Source of the DNA: Arthrobacter sp. SDTb3-6 | GTDB lineage: Bacteria > Actinomycetota > Actinomycetes > Actinomycetales > Micrococcaceae | Assembly: GCF_013376095.1 (NCBI RefSeq) | Contig: NZ_JAAMFN010000009.1 | Span: 53,358-117,357 of the forward strand | Direction of reading: 5' to 3' | DNA length: 64,000 nt | Shown: piece by piece, positions 23,542 through 34,136 of the stretch | Layout: each line of letters opens with the position of its first letter | Position numbering within the stretch: the stretch's first letter is position 1 | Position numbers and translations under genes: made by a program | The notes under the pieces: generated by a model | Databases searched by the model: none | The model's input: the letters and a program-made list of their open reading frames with translations, nothing else | Told to the model about the DNA's origin: nothing

Positions 23542-24366
23542 GTGAAGCGCGCCAAGCCCTACCTGGCATCGCCCGTCCCGCTGGCCATCGCCCACCGCGG
23601 ATTCGCCCCCGCCGGAGGCGAAAACACGCTTCCCGCCTTCCGGGCAGCCCTGGACCTGGGCTACCTCTACCTGGAAACCGACATCAACACCACCAGTGAC
23701 GGCGTCACCATGGTCTTCCACGACCCCACCCTGGACCGCGTCACCGACAAGGGCGGGGCCATCGCGGAACTGCCCTACGCCGTCGTCCGGCAGGCACGCG
23801 TGGCCGGGCGGGAACCCCTCCCAACGCTGCGGGAACTCTTTGCCTCCTTGCCGGACGCCAATTTCAACATCGACGTCAAGGATGGCCGGTCCGCGGCCAA
23901 CCTCGCCGCGCTCATTGGGGAATTCGGCCTGCATGACCGGGTCTGCGTGGCGTCGTTTTCAGACCGGCGGCGGAAGGACGTGCTCGCGCGGCTGGGCCGG
24001 CCGGTGGCCTGTTCACCCGGCAAGACGCTGCTGGCCGCCTATTTTGCGCTGCAGTCATGGATGCCCGTGCCGGTCCTGGCGGCCATGATGCGCACCGTGG
24101 ACGTGCTGCAGGTCCCGACGCACTACAAGTCCATGAGGCTCGTGACGCGGCGGTCCGTCGCGAAGGCCCACCGGCTGGGGCTGAAGGTGCACGTGTGGAC
24201 CATCAACGACCCTGCGCAGATGCACCGGCTGCTGGACCTGGGCGTGGACGGCATCATGACAGACCGTGCGGAGCTGCTGGCCGGCGTCATGCGGGAGCGG
24301 GGGTACTGGCCCGCGGAGGGGAACCCCGCGGCGCCGGGCTCCACGGCGCCCGCCCCGACTGCGTAA
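23542..24366 (+). CDS. Glycerophosphodiester phosphodiesterase
   Basis: A 274-residue GDPD-family phosphodiesterase that hydrolyses glycerophosphodiesters to glycerol 3-phosphate and an alcohol. Conserved catalytic residues are visible: His18-Arg19 in IAHRGF, Glu27 in GGENTLPAF, Glu45 and Asp47 in LETDIN, and His60 in FHDPTL. There is no signal peptide, so it acts in the cytosol. The GTG start lies nine bases after the HAD phosphatase stop, and the glycerate kinase gene follows 29 bases downstream. The three may form one operon for recycling glycerol phosphate compounds, which is inferred only from order. Confidence 0.9.
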   Translation: MKRAKPYLASPVPLAIAHRGFAPAGGENTLPAFRAALDLGYLYLETDINTTSDGVTMVFHDPTLDRVTDKGGAIAELPYAVVRQARVAGREPLPTLRELFASLPDANFNIDVKDGRSAANLAALIGEFGLHDRVCVASFSDRRRKDVLARLGRPVACSPGKTLLAAYFALQSWMPVPVLAAMMRTVDVLQVPTHYKSMRLVTRRSVAKAHRLGLKVHVWTINDPAQMHRLLDLGVDGIMTDRAELLAGVMRERGYWPAEGNPAAPGSTAPAPTA

Positions 24367-24395
24367 CATGCCGGCCGGGCTGGCAGGATGGAGCC

Positions 24396-25511
24396 ATGCG
24401 AATCCTGATTGCGCCCGACAAGTTCAAGGGCACCCTGACCGGCGTCGAAGCGGCCGCCGCCATGAGCGAAGGCGCCCTCCGGGTCTACCCCGACGCCGTG
24501 GTGACCACCCTGCCCGTGGCCGACGGCGGCGAGGGCACCCTTGAGGCGGCCGTCGCAGCCGGCTTCGAGGAGCACCTCAACCCCGTGGTGGGTCCTATCA
24601 TCAAGCCGGTGGGCGCAGCCTGGGCCATCCACCCGGACACCCATGTGGCCGTCATTGAAACCGCCCAGGCCAGTGGCTACCTGCTTTCCGAGCCCACCGT
24701 GGAGAACGCCTTGCGGGCCCATTCCTACGGTTCCGGGCAGCTCATTGCCGCCGCCCTGGAGGCCGGTGCCACCGAGATCATCATCGGCCTGGGCGGCTCG
24801 GCCATGACCGACGCCGGTTCCGGCGCCCTGCGCGCGCTGGGCCTGAAGCTGCTGGACGCCCACGGCAACCTGGTGCCGCTGGGCGGCGGCTCGCTGCTGG
24901 ACGTGGCCGCCGTCGACGCGTCCGGGCTGGACCCGCGCCTGGCCACGGCCAGGATCCGCATGGCCGTGGACGTGGACAACCCGCTGTACGGCTACAACGG
25001 CGCCGCCCACATCTTCGGCCCGCAAAAGGGTGCCGACGACGACGCCGTGGAGAAACTCGACGCCGGGCTGCGCCACCTGGCGTCGCTGGTCCGGGAGAGC
25101 ACCGGCGTGGACATTGACATTCCGGGTGCCGGGGCGGCGGGCGGCTTTCCGTCGCTGTTTGTGGCGTACGCCAACGCCTCGATTGAGCGTGGTTTTGACC
25201 TGGTTGCGGAGCTGGTGGGGCTGGACGCGGCGCTGGCGGACGCGGACCTGGTCATTACGGGCGAGGGCTCCATGGACGCGCAGTCCCTGTCGGGGAAGGC
25301 GCCCATCGGCGTGGCCGACGCCGCCCACGCGAGGGGGATTCCCGTCGTCGTGGTGGCCGGCCGGATTGCCGTGGCGCCCCAGGAGCTGGCGGCGCACGGC
25401 GTGGTGGCGGCAGTGAGCGCCACCGATGTGGCCGGATCGCCGGAGGCCGCCCTGGCCGACGCAGCCCGGCACACAACGCGGGCCACCTCGGAGGCCCTTA
25501 ACGGCATCTAA
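24396..25511 (+). CDS. Glycerate kinase
   Basis: A 371-residue glycerate kinase of the GlxK/GarK family, phosphorylating D-glycerate to 2-phosphoglycerate (or 3-phosphoglycerate). The family markers are the N-terminus MRILIAPDKFKGTLTGVEAA, VADGGEGT near residue 43, IGLGGSAMTDAGSGAL and ITGEGSMDAQSL. Length is as expected. ATG 24396 follows GGATGGAG; a longer frame reaching back to 24057 is only antisense-like read-through of the previous gene. It is convergent with the permease gene downstream. Confidence 0.92.
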   Translation: MRILIAPDKFKGTLTGVEAAAAMSEGALRVYPDAVVTTLPVADGGEGTLEAAVAAGFEEHLNPVVGPIIKPVGAAWAIHPDTHVAVIETAQASGYLLSEPTVENALRAHSYGSGQLIAAALEAGATEIIIGLGGSAMTDAGSGALRALGLKLLDAHGNLVPLGGGSLLDVAAVDASGLDPRLATARIRMAVDVDNPLYGYNGAAHIFGPQKGADDDAVEKLDAGLRHLASLVRESTGVDIDIPGAGAAGGFPSLFVAYANASIERGFDLVAELVGLDAALADADLVITGEGSMDAQSLSGKAPIGVADAAHARGIPVVVVAGRIAVAPQELAAHGVVAAVSATDVAGSPEAALADAARHTTRATSEALNGI

Positions 25512-25605
25512 GCTGCCGCCGGTTGAGCCTGTCGCCGGTTGAGCCTGTCGAAACCCGGATCCCGACACGCCCGGTCACCCGGGGCGGTGGGTCACCGGGC
25601 CTCGG

Positions 25606-26907
25606 TCAGAGGGCGGGTTCCTTTTCCGGCTCCAGGGGGTCTGCCGCCGTGCCGCGCCACGTCGCCAGCGCGTGCATGCCGTGGTAGACCACCAGGGCCG
25701 CGGCCGTGCCGAGCGCAATGCCGGCGAACTGCAGGCCGCCCACGGCCCAGGTGTAGTCGGCCACGCCCACGATGAGCGCCACGGCAGCGGTGGTCAGGTT
25801 GATGGTGTTGGAAAAGTCCACCTTGTTCTGCACCCAGATCCGCACTCCCAGCACACCGATCATGCCGTACAGCAGTGTGGCCGCGCCGCCCAGCACGCCC
25901 ACGGGCACGGTGGCGATCAGGGCGCCGAACTTCGGGAAGAAGCTCAGCAGCAGCGCCGTGCAGGCCGCCACATAGTAGGCCGCCGTGGAGTAGACCTTCG
26001 TGGCCGCCATGACGCCAATGTTTTCCGCGTAGGTGGTGGTGCCGGAGCCGCCGCCGAGACCGGCCAGGGTGGTGGCGACGCCGTCGGCCATGATGGCGCG
26101 CCCGGCGTAGGGATCCAGGTCCTCCCCGGTCATCAGCGCCACCGACTTCACGTGGCCGATGTTCTCCGCCACCAGCACCAGCACCACGGGCACAAACAGG
26201 CCGATCACGGCGACGTGGAACGTGGGCGCCTGGAACGGCGGCAGCCCGATCCAGGCAGCGCCGTCGATGCCGGAGAAGTCGACCTCGCCGCGCAGCACGG
26301 CCACGACGTAGCCAACCACCACGCCCACCAGGATGGACAGCCGGCCCAGGATGCCGCGGAAGAGCACGCTGACCAGGATGATCACCAGCAGTGTGGTGAA
26401 CGCGGTGACGGGGGCCTTGAGGAAGTTGTCTTTCGCGGACGGCGCCAGGTTCAGCCCGATCAGCGCCACAATGGTGCCTGTCACGGGCGCGGGCATGAGC
26501 CGGTTGATCCAGGTGGCGCCGAACTTCTGCACCAGCGCGCCGATCAGGGCCAGCACGACGCCGGCCATCACCACCCCGCCCAGCGCCCCTCCCACGCCGA
26601 ACTCCTTTTGGGACGCCATGATCGGGGCGATGAAGGCAAAGCTGGAACCGAGGTAGCTGGGGACGCGGCCGCGGGTGAGGAGCAGGAAGAAGAAGGTGCC
26701 GATCCCGGAGAAAAACAGGGTCGTGGCCGGCGGCATTCCTGTAAGGATGGGCACCAGGAACGTGGCGCCGAACATGGCCACCACATGCTGCAGGCCGATC
26801 CCGATGGTCAGCGGCCAGGCCAACCGCTCCTGGGGTGCCACCACCTGGCCCGGCTTGACGGTCCTGCCGTCCCCGTGGATGGTCCATTTGGTGCCCAATA
26901 GGCTCAT
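25606..26907 (-). CDS. Uracil/xanthine permease (NCS2 family)
   Basis: A 433-residue proton-coupled nucleobase transporter with about 14 helices. Family signatures include GLQHVVAMFGATFLVP near the N-terminus, AENIGHVKSVALMTGEDLDP (with the conserved substrate-contact Glu) and GSGTTTYAENIGV. The last two resemble UraA, so uracil is the best guess. ATG 26907 has GGAAGG seven bases upstream; a longer frame runs to 27147 but reads through the recombinase relic and is rejected. It probably stands alone. Confidence 0.9.
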   Translation of the reverse strand: MSLLGTKWTIHGDGRTVKPGQVVAPQERLAWPLTIGIGLQHVVAMFGATFLVPILTGMPPATTLFFSGIGTFFFLLLTRGRVPSYLGSSFAFIAPIMASQKEFGVGGALGGVVMAGVVLALIGALVQKFGATWINRLMPAPVTGTIVALIGLNLAPSAKDNFLKAPVTAFTTLLVIILVSVLFRGILGRLSILVGVVVGYVVAVLRGEVDFSGIDGAAWIGLPPFQAPTFHVAVIGLFVPVVLVLVAENIGHVKSVALMTGEDLDPYAGRAIMADGVATTLAGLGGGSGTTTYAENIGVMAATKVYSTAAYYVAACTALLLSFFPKFGALIATVPVGVLGGAATLLYGMIGVLGVRIWVQNKVDFSNTINLTTAAVALIVGVADYTWAVGGLQFAGIALGTAAALVVYHGMHALATWRGTAADPLEPEKEPAL

Positions 26908-27458
26908 GGCAGTGCCTTCCCAGTGTGTGGTGTGTGCGCAGAACAGGTGCGCGGCCACGGACAAGGATATCGGCCCCGGCGCCCCTGCCGGAAATGGGGT
27001 CCGGGCAGGATCGGTGCGGAAATTGACGCCAAGGACGTTGAAAAGGAGGAGGCCCACGGGAACGGTGGGGTCGTTGACAGGGCCGCCGATGCGGATCCTG
27101 GCCTCGCGGCGGGTGGGCCCATCGACGATGCCCTTTGCATTGCGCAACGACCGGGCCAGGCGGTCGGGCTTGGTGACGGCCAGGGCATCCCCGCACCGGT
27201 GAGGCCATGGCCGGTGAAAGTCACCTCCGGTGGCACCCCGGGGGCGGTCAGGGCCTTCTTTTGAGTTGTGAGGTCTTGGTCACGGGTGGATGCTCGGGCG
27301 TATCCACTGGGAGAGTCCGGTCATGGTTTTGAGTGTCGTGTTTAGCCTCCCCTTGCGGGGACTGGTTGCATCCGGGGCAACGACGTCCCGTGCGGCTTGA
27401 TCCTCTGAGCGTGCATGCCCGTACCGATCTACCACGGGCCCGGAAGCGGGCGCCGCAA
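26908..27458. other. Gap between permease and ArsR genes, with a recombinase relic
   Basis: This 551-base stretch has no intact gene. Its middle (about 27020-27324) is the remains of a serine recombinase on the minus strand. The flanks (26908-27020 and 27325-27458) show no family resemblance; the right flank has mixed base content and no convincing inverted repeat to mark transposon ends. Confidence 0.6.
27020..27324 (-). pseudogene. Relic of a serine recombinase (resolvase/invertase)
   Basis: Decayed site-specific recombinase of the Tn3 resolvase/Hin type. The minus-strand ATG at 27324 reads MTGLS. After a frameshift, GYARASTRDQDLTTQKKALT and GVPPEVTFTGHGLTG follow (27305 to about 27190), which is the resolvase N-terminus with the catalytic Ser in YARAS. 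A deletion of roughly 17 residues and another frame change then lead to GDALAVTKPDRLARSL and GGPVNDPTVPVGLLLFNVL (to about 27025), the central resolvase region. The DNA-binding C-terminus is absent. No intact frame spans it, so it cannot be functional. It marks a past mobile element between the permease and the metal-efflux pair. Confidence 0.78.
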
Positions 27459-27776
27459 CTACGGGTGGGGCAGGTGGCCCTCGCTGGCTTGGAGCACGAC
27501 GCCGAGCAGGTCGTTGAGTGCATGGGCGAGCGCCGGGTGGGCCAGTTCGTAGCGGGACCGGCGCCCCTCCTGGACGGCCACGGCCAGGCCGCAGTCGCGC
27601 AGGCAGGAGAGGTGGTTGGACATGCTTTGGCGCGAGACCTCCAGCTTGTCCGCGAGGGCCGCCGGATAGTTCGGTGCGTGGGCCAGCTCCATGAGGATCT
27701 GCGCCCTGGTGGGGTCGGAAATGGCATAGCCAAACCTGGCCAGCACGGCAGCGTTGCTAATGGGCTTCATTCTCAT
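27459..27776 (-). CDS. ArsR/SmtB family metal sensor, CmtR-like
   Basis: A 105-residue winged-helix repressor. The recognition helix region SRQSMSNHLSCLRDCGL carries Cys58 and Cys62, the same spacing and place as the Cd(II)/Pb(II)-binding pair of mycobacterial CmtR. The third CmtR ligand, a C-terminal Cys, is missing; the tail SEGHLPHP offers histidines instead, which might shift metal preference toward zinc. ATG 27776 has AAAGGG nine bases upstream. It is divergent from the cation efflux gene, with only 47 bases between starts, so it almost certainly represses that promoter. Confidence 0.85.
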   Translation of the reverse strand: MRMKPISNAAVLARFGYAISDPTRAQILMELAHAPNYPAALADKLEVSRQSMSNHLSCLRDCGLAVAVQEGRRSRYELAHPALAHALNDLLGVVLQASEGHLPHP

Positions 27777-27823
27777 TATGGTACACCCTTTGATGGATTC
27801 ATTGGAAGATGTACTATGGTGGC

Positions 27824-28759
27824 ATGTCAGGACACAGCCATTCGCATGGACACAGCCACGGCGGGGCCCCCGGGGAAACCCACCAGGGCCGCATCGCCGT
27901 TGCGCTGGGCGTGACCTTGGCCGTCTTTGCCTTGCAGCTCATCGGTGCGCTGCTGACGGGTTCGCTGGCCCTGCTGTTCGACTCCGCCCACGTGCTGACC
28001 GACGCCGGCGGGCTGGCCATGGCGCTGCTGGCTGCCCGCCTGATGGCCAGGCCGTCCACGAACCGGCGCACCTGGGGCTTTGCCCGTGCCGAAGTGCTGG
28101 CCGCAACGGCACAGGCCGCGGTGTTGCTCGCCGTCGGCCTGGTGGTGCTGGTGGAAGGGGTGCAGCGGCTGTTCCATCCGGCGGACATCGCCTCCCGGGA
28201 AATGCTGGTTTTCGGTGCGATCGGCCTGGTGGGAAACCTGATTTCGCTGTTTGTGCTGCTGGGCGGGCGCAGCCGGAACTTCAACATGCGGGCGGCGTTC
28301 CTGGAGGTGCTCAACGACGCACTGGGTTCGGTGGCGGTCATCGTGGCGGCGGCTGTCATCGCGGCCACCGGCTGGATGCAGGCCGACGCCGTCGTGGCCA
28401 TGCTCATCGGCGTGCTGATCCTGCCGCGCGCCGTGAAGCTGCTGCTGGAAACCATCGGCGTCCTGCTCGAGTCCACCCCCGCCGGGCTGGACCTGGCCAA
28501 GGTGCGCGAACACATCCTGGAACTGGACCATGTCCGTGAGGTCCACGACCTGCATGCCAGCCAGATCGCCACGGGCCTGCCGGTGCTCTCCGCCCACGTG
28601 GTGGTGGATCCCGAATGCTTCCACGACGGGCACGCCGCCGCCATGCTCGATTCCCTCCAGCACTGCGTCGCCGGCCACTTTGACGTCAGCGTGGAGCACT
28701 CCACGTTCCAGCTGGAGCCCCTGGGACACGCCGAACACGAGCCCGGCACGCACCACTGA
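27824..28759 (+). CDS. Cation diffusion facilitator family transporter
   Basis: A 311-residue metal/proton antiporter of the CDF family, with a His-rich N-terminus (GHSHSHGHSHGG), six helices and a cytosolic C-terminal domain. The transport site has Asp53, His56 and Asp60 in FDSAHVLTD. In the second half the usual His is Glu161 in LEVLNDALGS, with Asp165 retained. This E variant may alter selectivity among Zn, Cd and Co. ATG 27824 is chosen (MSGHSHSHG); ATG 27809 is in frame but too close to its GGAAG. Expression should be released when the divergent ArsR sensor binds metal. Confidence 0.92.
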   Translation: MSGHSHSHGHSHGGAPGETHQGRIAVALGVTLAVFALQLIGALLTGSLALLFDSAHVLTDAGGLAMALLAARLMARPSTNRRTWGFARAEVLAATAQAAVLLAVGLVVLVEGVQRLFHPADIASREMLVFGAIGLVGNLISLFVLLGGRSRNFNMRAAFLEVLNDALGSVAVIVAAAVIAATGWMQADAVVAMLIGVLILPRAVKLLLETIGVLLESTPAGLDLAKVREHILELDHVREVHDLHASQIATGLPVLSAHVVVDPECFHDGHAAAMLDSLQHCVAGHFDVSVEHSTFQLEPLGHAEHEPGTHH

Positions 28760-28850
28760 CGCAGGGAAGGTGTTGCCGGGTGGGCCCACGGTGCAGGGGT
28801 CCCCGGCCGACGTACGAGGCGGGGGAGCAACCGGGGAGTAGCATGGCCCC

Positions 28851-30437
28851 ATGTTGCGGATCACAATGTTGTGTGCACTGGCTTTCCTCACGCTTGCCGC
28901 CGTGGCGCTGGCCTGGTTCACGGGAGCGGGGTGGTGGGTGGCGGTGGCCGTCCTGCTGTTCCTGCTGCTGGTGGCAATCCACGACGTGGTGCAGAAGCGG
29001 CATTCGGTGTTGCGCAACTACCCCGTCCTGGGACACATGCGCTTCATGCTCGAATACATCCGGCCCGAGATGCAGCAGTACTTCATCGAGCGCAACTTTG
29101 ACGGCCGACCTTATGACAGGGACACCCGCTCCCTGATCTATGAGCGGGCCAAGGGCACCAACCAGGAGAAGGCGTTCGGCACGGAACGGGACGTCAACGC
29201 CGTCGGCTATGAATATCTGGTGCACAGCACGGCGCCGCTGGAGCCTCCGGAGCACCAGCCCCGGGTCCGGATCGGCGGGCCCGACTGCACGCAGCCCTAC
29301 GACATGGCGCTGCTGAACGTTTCCGCCATGAGCTTTGGCGCGCTGTCCGCCAACGCGCTGCTGGCCTTGAACAAGGGCGCCGCGATGGGCGGCTTCGCCC
29401 ACGACACCGGGGAAGGCGGCCTCACCGACTACCACCTGCGCCACGGCGGGCACCTGGTGTGGGAAATCGGCAGCGGCTACTTTGGGGCACGGACCAGGCA
29501 GGGCGACTTCGATCCGGACATGTATGCGGACAAGGCGGCCCACCCGTCCGTGCGGTGCCTGAGCCTGAAGCTGAGCCAGGGCGCGAAGCCCGGCATCGGC
29601 GGGGTGCTTCCGGCCGGGAAGGTCACCGCCGAAATTGCGCAGGCCCGCGGCGTCCCCCAAGGCGAAAAATGTGTCAGCCCCGCCTCCCACAAGGTGTTCT
29701 CCACGCCGCGGGAGCTGGTCCTGTTCATGGCCAGGATGCGCACCCTGGGCCAGGGAAAGCCGGTGGGATTCAAGCTGTGCGTCGGGGCCCGCAGTGAGTT
29801 CCTGGGCATCTGCAAGGCCATGGCCGCAGAAGGTATCACACCGGACTTCATCATCGTGGACGGCTCCGAAGGCGGCACGGGGGCTGCACCCCTGGAATAT
29901 GAAGACCACGTGGGCACGCCCCTGACCGAGGGGCTCATGCTGGTCCACAATGCGCTGGTGGGCACCGGGCTGCGGGACCGCATCCGCATCGGTGCCTCCG
30001 GCAAGGTCGCCACGGGCACCGACATCATCAAGCGCGTCATCCAGGGTGCGGACTACACGAACGCCGCCCGGGCCATGATGATGGCGACCGGCTGCATCCA
30101 GTCCCAGCGGTGCCACACCAACCAGTGCCCGGTCGGTGTCGCCACCCAGGACCCGCGCCGGGCATCAGCCCTGGACGTCGAGGATAAAAGCCACCGGGTC
30201 CAGCGCTACCAGCACGCCACCGTCAGCGAGGCGCTGCGCATGGCCGCCTCGATGGGCGTGCACAACTTCTCGGAGCTGTCGCCGGCCATGCTCCGGCGCC
30301 GGATAGGCCACATGAACACCCAGTCATATGCGGAACTGTACAACTGGCTGGAGCCGGGCGAGCTCCTGCACGAGCCGCCGCAGGACTGGGCGCAGGACTG
30401 GGCCGCTGCCAGCGCCGACTCGTTCCCACGCAGCTAG
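28851..30437 (+). CDS. FMN-binding glutamate synthase family protein, membrane-anchored
   Basis: A 528-residue protein with two N-terminal transmembrane helices (about residues 5-45) followed by the FMN-binding barrel of glutamate synthase. Motifs include NVSAMSFGALSANALLALNK, DGSEGGTGAAPLEYEDHVG and the cysteine stretch CIQSQRCHTNQCPVGVATQ, which corresponds to the [3Fe-4S] site. It lacks the glutaminase domain and the C-terminal beta-helix of full glutamate synthase, so it is the stand-alone family of unknown substrate. It probably works as an oxidoreductase at the membrane face. The pyruvate oxidase gene follows 54 bases downstream on the same strand. Confidence 0.87.
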   Translation: MLRITMLCALAFLTLAAVALAWFTGAGWWVAVAVLLFLLLVAIHDVVQKRHSVLRNYPVLGHMRFMLEYIRPEMQQYFIERNFDGRPYDRDTRSLIYERAKGTNQEKAFGTERDVNAVGYEYLVHSTAPLEPPEHQPRVRIGGPDCTQPYDMALLNVSAMSFGALSANALLALNKGAAMGGFAHDTGEGGLTDYHLRHGGHLVWEIGSGYFGARTRQGDFDPDMYADKAAHPSVRCLSLKLSQGAKPGIGGVLPAGKVTAEIAQARGVPQGEKCVSPASHKVFSTPRELVLFMARMRTLGQGKPVGFKLCVGARSEFLGICKAMAAEGITPDFIIVDGSEGGTGAAPLEYEDHVGTPLTEGLMLVHNALVGTGLRDRIRIGASGKVATGTDIIKRVIQGADYTNAARAMMMATGCIQSQRCHTNQCPVGVATQDPRRASALDVEDKSHRVQRYQHATVSEALRMAASMGVHNFSELSPAMLRRRIGHMNTQSYAELYNWLEPGELLHEPPQDWAQDWAAASADSFPRS

Positions 30438-30491
30438 AAATCCACCGGCCGCTCCACCGCCGTGCGGCCACGTCCAACCAGGGAGAAGACA

Positions 30492-32213
30492 ATGGGCACT
30501 CTTGCCGGCATGATCGTCACTGCGCTCGCGGACCTGGGCGTCCGGCAGGTCTGGGGCGTGGTGGGGGATGCGCTGAACCCGCTTACGGACGCCATCCGGA
30601 CGGAAGAGCGGCTGGAATGGATAGGGGTCCGGCACGAGGAGGCGGCCGCCTTTGCCGCCGGTGCCCAGTCCCAGCTCTCCGGCGTGCTCGGCGTCTGCAT
30701 GGGCACGGTGGGGCCCGGATCCATCCACCTCCTGAACGGCCTGTACGACGCAAAGAAGTCGCGCACGCCCGTGCTGGCCATCTGCGGCCAGGTGCCCAGC
30801 GCGGAAATCGGCAGCGGCTTCTTCCAGGAAGTCAACAACGATCAGCTCTTTGCCGACGTCGCAGTGTTTTGCAAGACGGTGACCAGTCCCGGGCAGCTGC
30901 CCTACCTGCTCGAACAGGCGGTCAACGCCGCCCGCACCCTGTCCGGCGTCGCGGTGCTGAGCATCCCCGGGGACATCGGCTCCCAGCCGGCGGACTCCGA
31001 CGTGCGGCCGCACTTTGTGGATGTCCGGCGGCGGCAGTCCCCGGAGCCGGATGCCGTCGCCGTCGCCGCGCAGGCACTCAACGGCGCCGGGGCGGTCACC
31101 ATGCTGGTGGGCATGGGCGCCAGGGAGGCGCGGACCCAGGTGCTGGCCGCCGCCAGGGCCCTCCAGGCACCCATGGTGCTGACCCTCAAGGCCAAGGAGG
31201 GCCTGGAGAAGGACAATGACTTCCAGGTGGGCCAGAGCGGGCTGATCGGCAACCCGGCCGCCCTGCATGCCCTGGACTCCTGCGACGTGCTGCTGATGGT
31301 GGGCACGGACTTCCCATACCGGGAGTGGCTGCCCGAAGGCAAGGTGGTGGTCCAGCTTGACGTGCGCGGGGAGAACATCGGAGCACGCATCAACGTGGAC
31401 CACGGGGTGGTGGGCGACGCCGCCCTGGCGCTGGACCTCCTGCTTCCCTTGCTGCGCGACGGCCGGGACGGGGGCCACCTGGCCGGCGCCCGCAGGAAGT
31501 ACGTCGATTGGACGGCGGAACAGGCGCGGCTTGCGGCGCCGGGCTACGAAGCGACGCTGACGGGAAGGCTCCGCGCCGCGGTGGACAACCCGCAGGAGCG
31601 GATCCGGCCCGAAGCTGTGGCCGCCGCCGTCAACGCCCATGCGGACCAGGACGCCATTTTCACCTCCGACACCGGCATGTCCACGGTCTGGCTCTCCCGC
31701 TTCGTCGCCATGGACGGGGACCGGCGGCTGCTGGGCTCCTACAACCTCGGCTCCATGGCCAACGCCATGCCCCAGGCGCTGGGCGCAGCCGCGCTGGACA
31801 AGTCCCGGCAGGTCGTGGCCTTTTGCGGGGACGGCGGGCTGACCATGCTGCTCGGGGACCTGCTCACGGCAGTGGCCTACGACCTCCCCGTGAAGCTCGT
31901 GGTGTTCAACAACGGCCGGCTGGGCATGGTGAAGCTGGAGCAGGAGGAGGTGGGGCTGCCCGAGTTCGGGACCGTTCTGCACAACCCCGACCTGGCCGCG
32001 GTGGCCGGTTCCTGCGGCCTGCACGCGGTCCGGGTCGAGGCGGCGGAGGAACTGGACGCCGCCATCAGCGCGGCCCTGGCCCACCCCGGCCCGGTGCTGC
32101 TGGACATCCTTACCAACCCGGACGAGGTCTCACTGCCGCCGAAGACGACGCTGCGCCAGGCATTCGGTTTTGCCGCCGCCAAAATCAAGGAGACGCTCGG
32201 CCCGGCGGATTAG
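30492..32213 (+). CDS. poxB: Thiamine-pyrophosphate-dependent pyruvate oxidase/dehydrogenase (quinone)
   Basis: A 573-residue ThDP- and FAD-dependent enzyme, probably pyruvate:quinone oxidoreductase giving acetate and CO2 at the membrane. The N-terminal ThDP glutamate is in VRHEEAAAFAAGAQS (about Glu50), the central FAD-type domain follows, and the ThDP-magnesium motif GDGGLTMLLGDLLTAV with FNN is near residues 440-475. Length fits PoxB. ATG 30492 has AGGGAGAAG just upstream. A relation to the FMN protein before it is inferred from co-orientation only; acetolactate synthase is less likely because the sequence and neighbourhood do not fit IlvB. Confidence 0.85.
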   Translation: MGTLAGMIVTALADLGVRQVWGVVGDALNPLTDAIRTEERLEWIGVRHEEAAAFAAGAQSQLSGVLGVCMGTVGPGSIHLLNGLYDAKKSRTPVLAICGQVPSAEIGSGFFQEVNNDQLFADVAVFCKTVTSPGQLPYLLEQAVNAARTLSGVAVLSIPGDIGSQPADSDVRPHFVDVRRRQSPEPDAVAVAAQALNGAGAVTMLVGMGAREARTQVLAAARALQAPMVLTLKAKEGLEKDNDFQVGQSGLIGNPAALHALDSCDVLLMVGTDFPYREWLPEGKVVVQLDVRGENIGARINVDHGVVGDAALALDLLLPLLRDGRDGGHLAGARRKYVDWTAEQARLAAPGYEATLTGRLRAAVDNPQERIRPEAVAAAVNAHADQDAIFTSDTGMSTVWLSRFVAMDGDRRLLGSYNLGSMANAMPQALGAAALDKSRQVVAFCGDGGLTMLLGDLLTAVAYDLPVKLVVFNNGRLGMVKLEQEEVGLPEFGTVLHNPDLAAVAGSCGLHAVRVEAAEELDAAISAALAHPGPVLLDILTNPDEVSLPPKTTLRQAFGFAAAKIKETLGPAD

Positions 32214-32267
32214 GGGCAGTGCCGGGCGAGGGTGCCCCGGCGAAATTACCCGGCGAGGGTGCCCCTG

Positions 32268-33911
<1,644 letters not shown>

Positions 33912-34136
33912 GGTCCCAGCATGCCAGAGGAGGCAGTCCCGGCGCATCCATTCGTCACAGTATGGACGCCGGAGCATCTCCAGCCGGCTGCCGCGGCGGG
34001 TGCGCAGGGCGGCCCCGGCGGCGCGGCCGGCATGCCCCACAGGGGCCGCGCACGTGCCTGCACTACGATGGAGGGCAGGAATCGATGAGTTTACCTGCCT
34101 CCCTCCCGGAGGCCCGGAACACAGCAGGAGCCAGCC

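Noticed and set aside
25606..27147. A longer version of the uracil permease reaching 27147
   Set aside because: The extra N-terminal residues are the decayed recombinase read in frame; the permease proper starts at 26907 with a good ribosome binding site.
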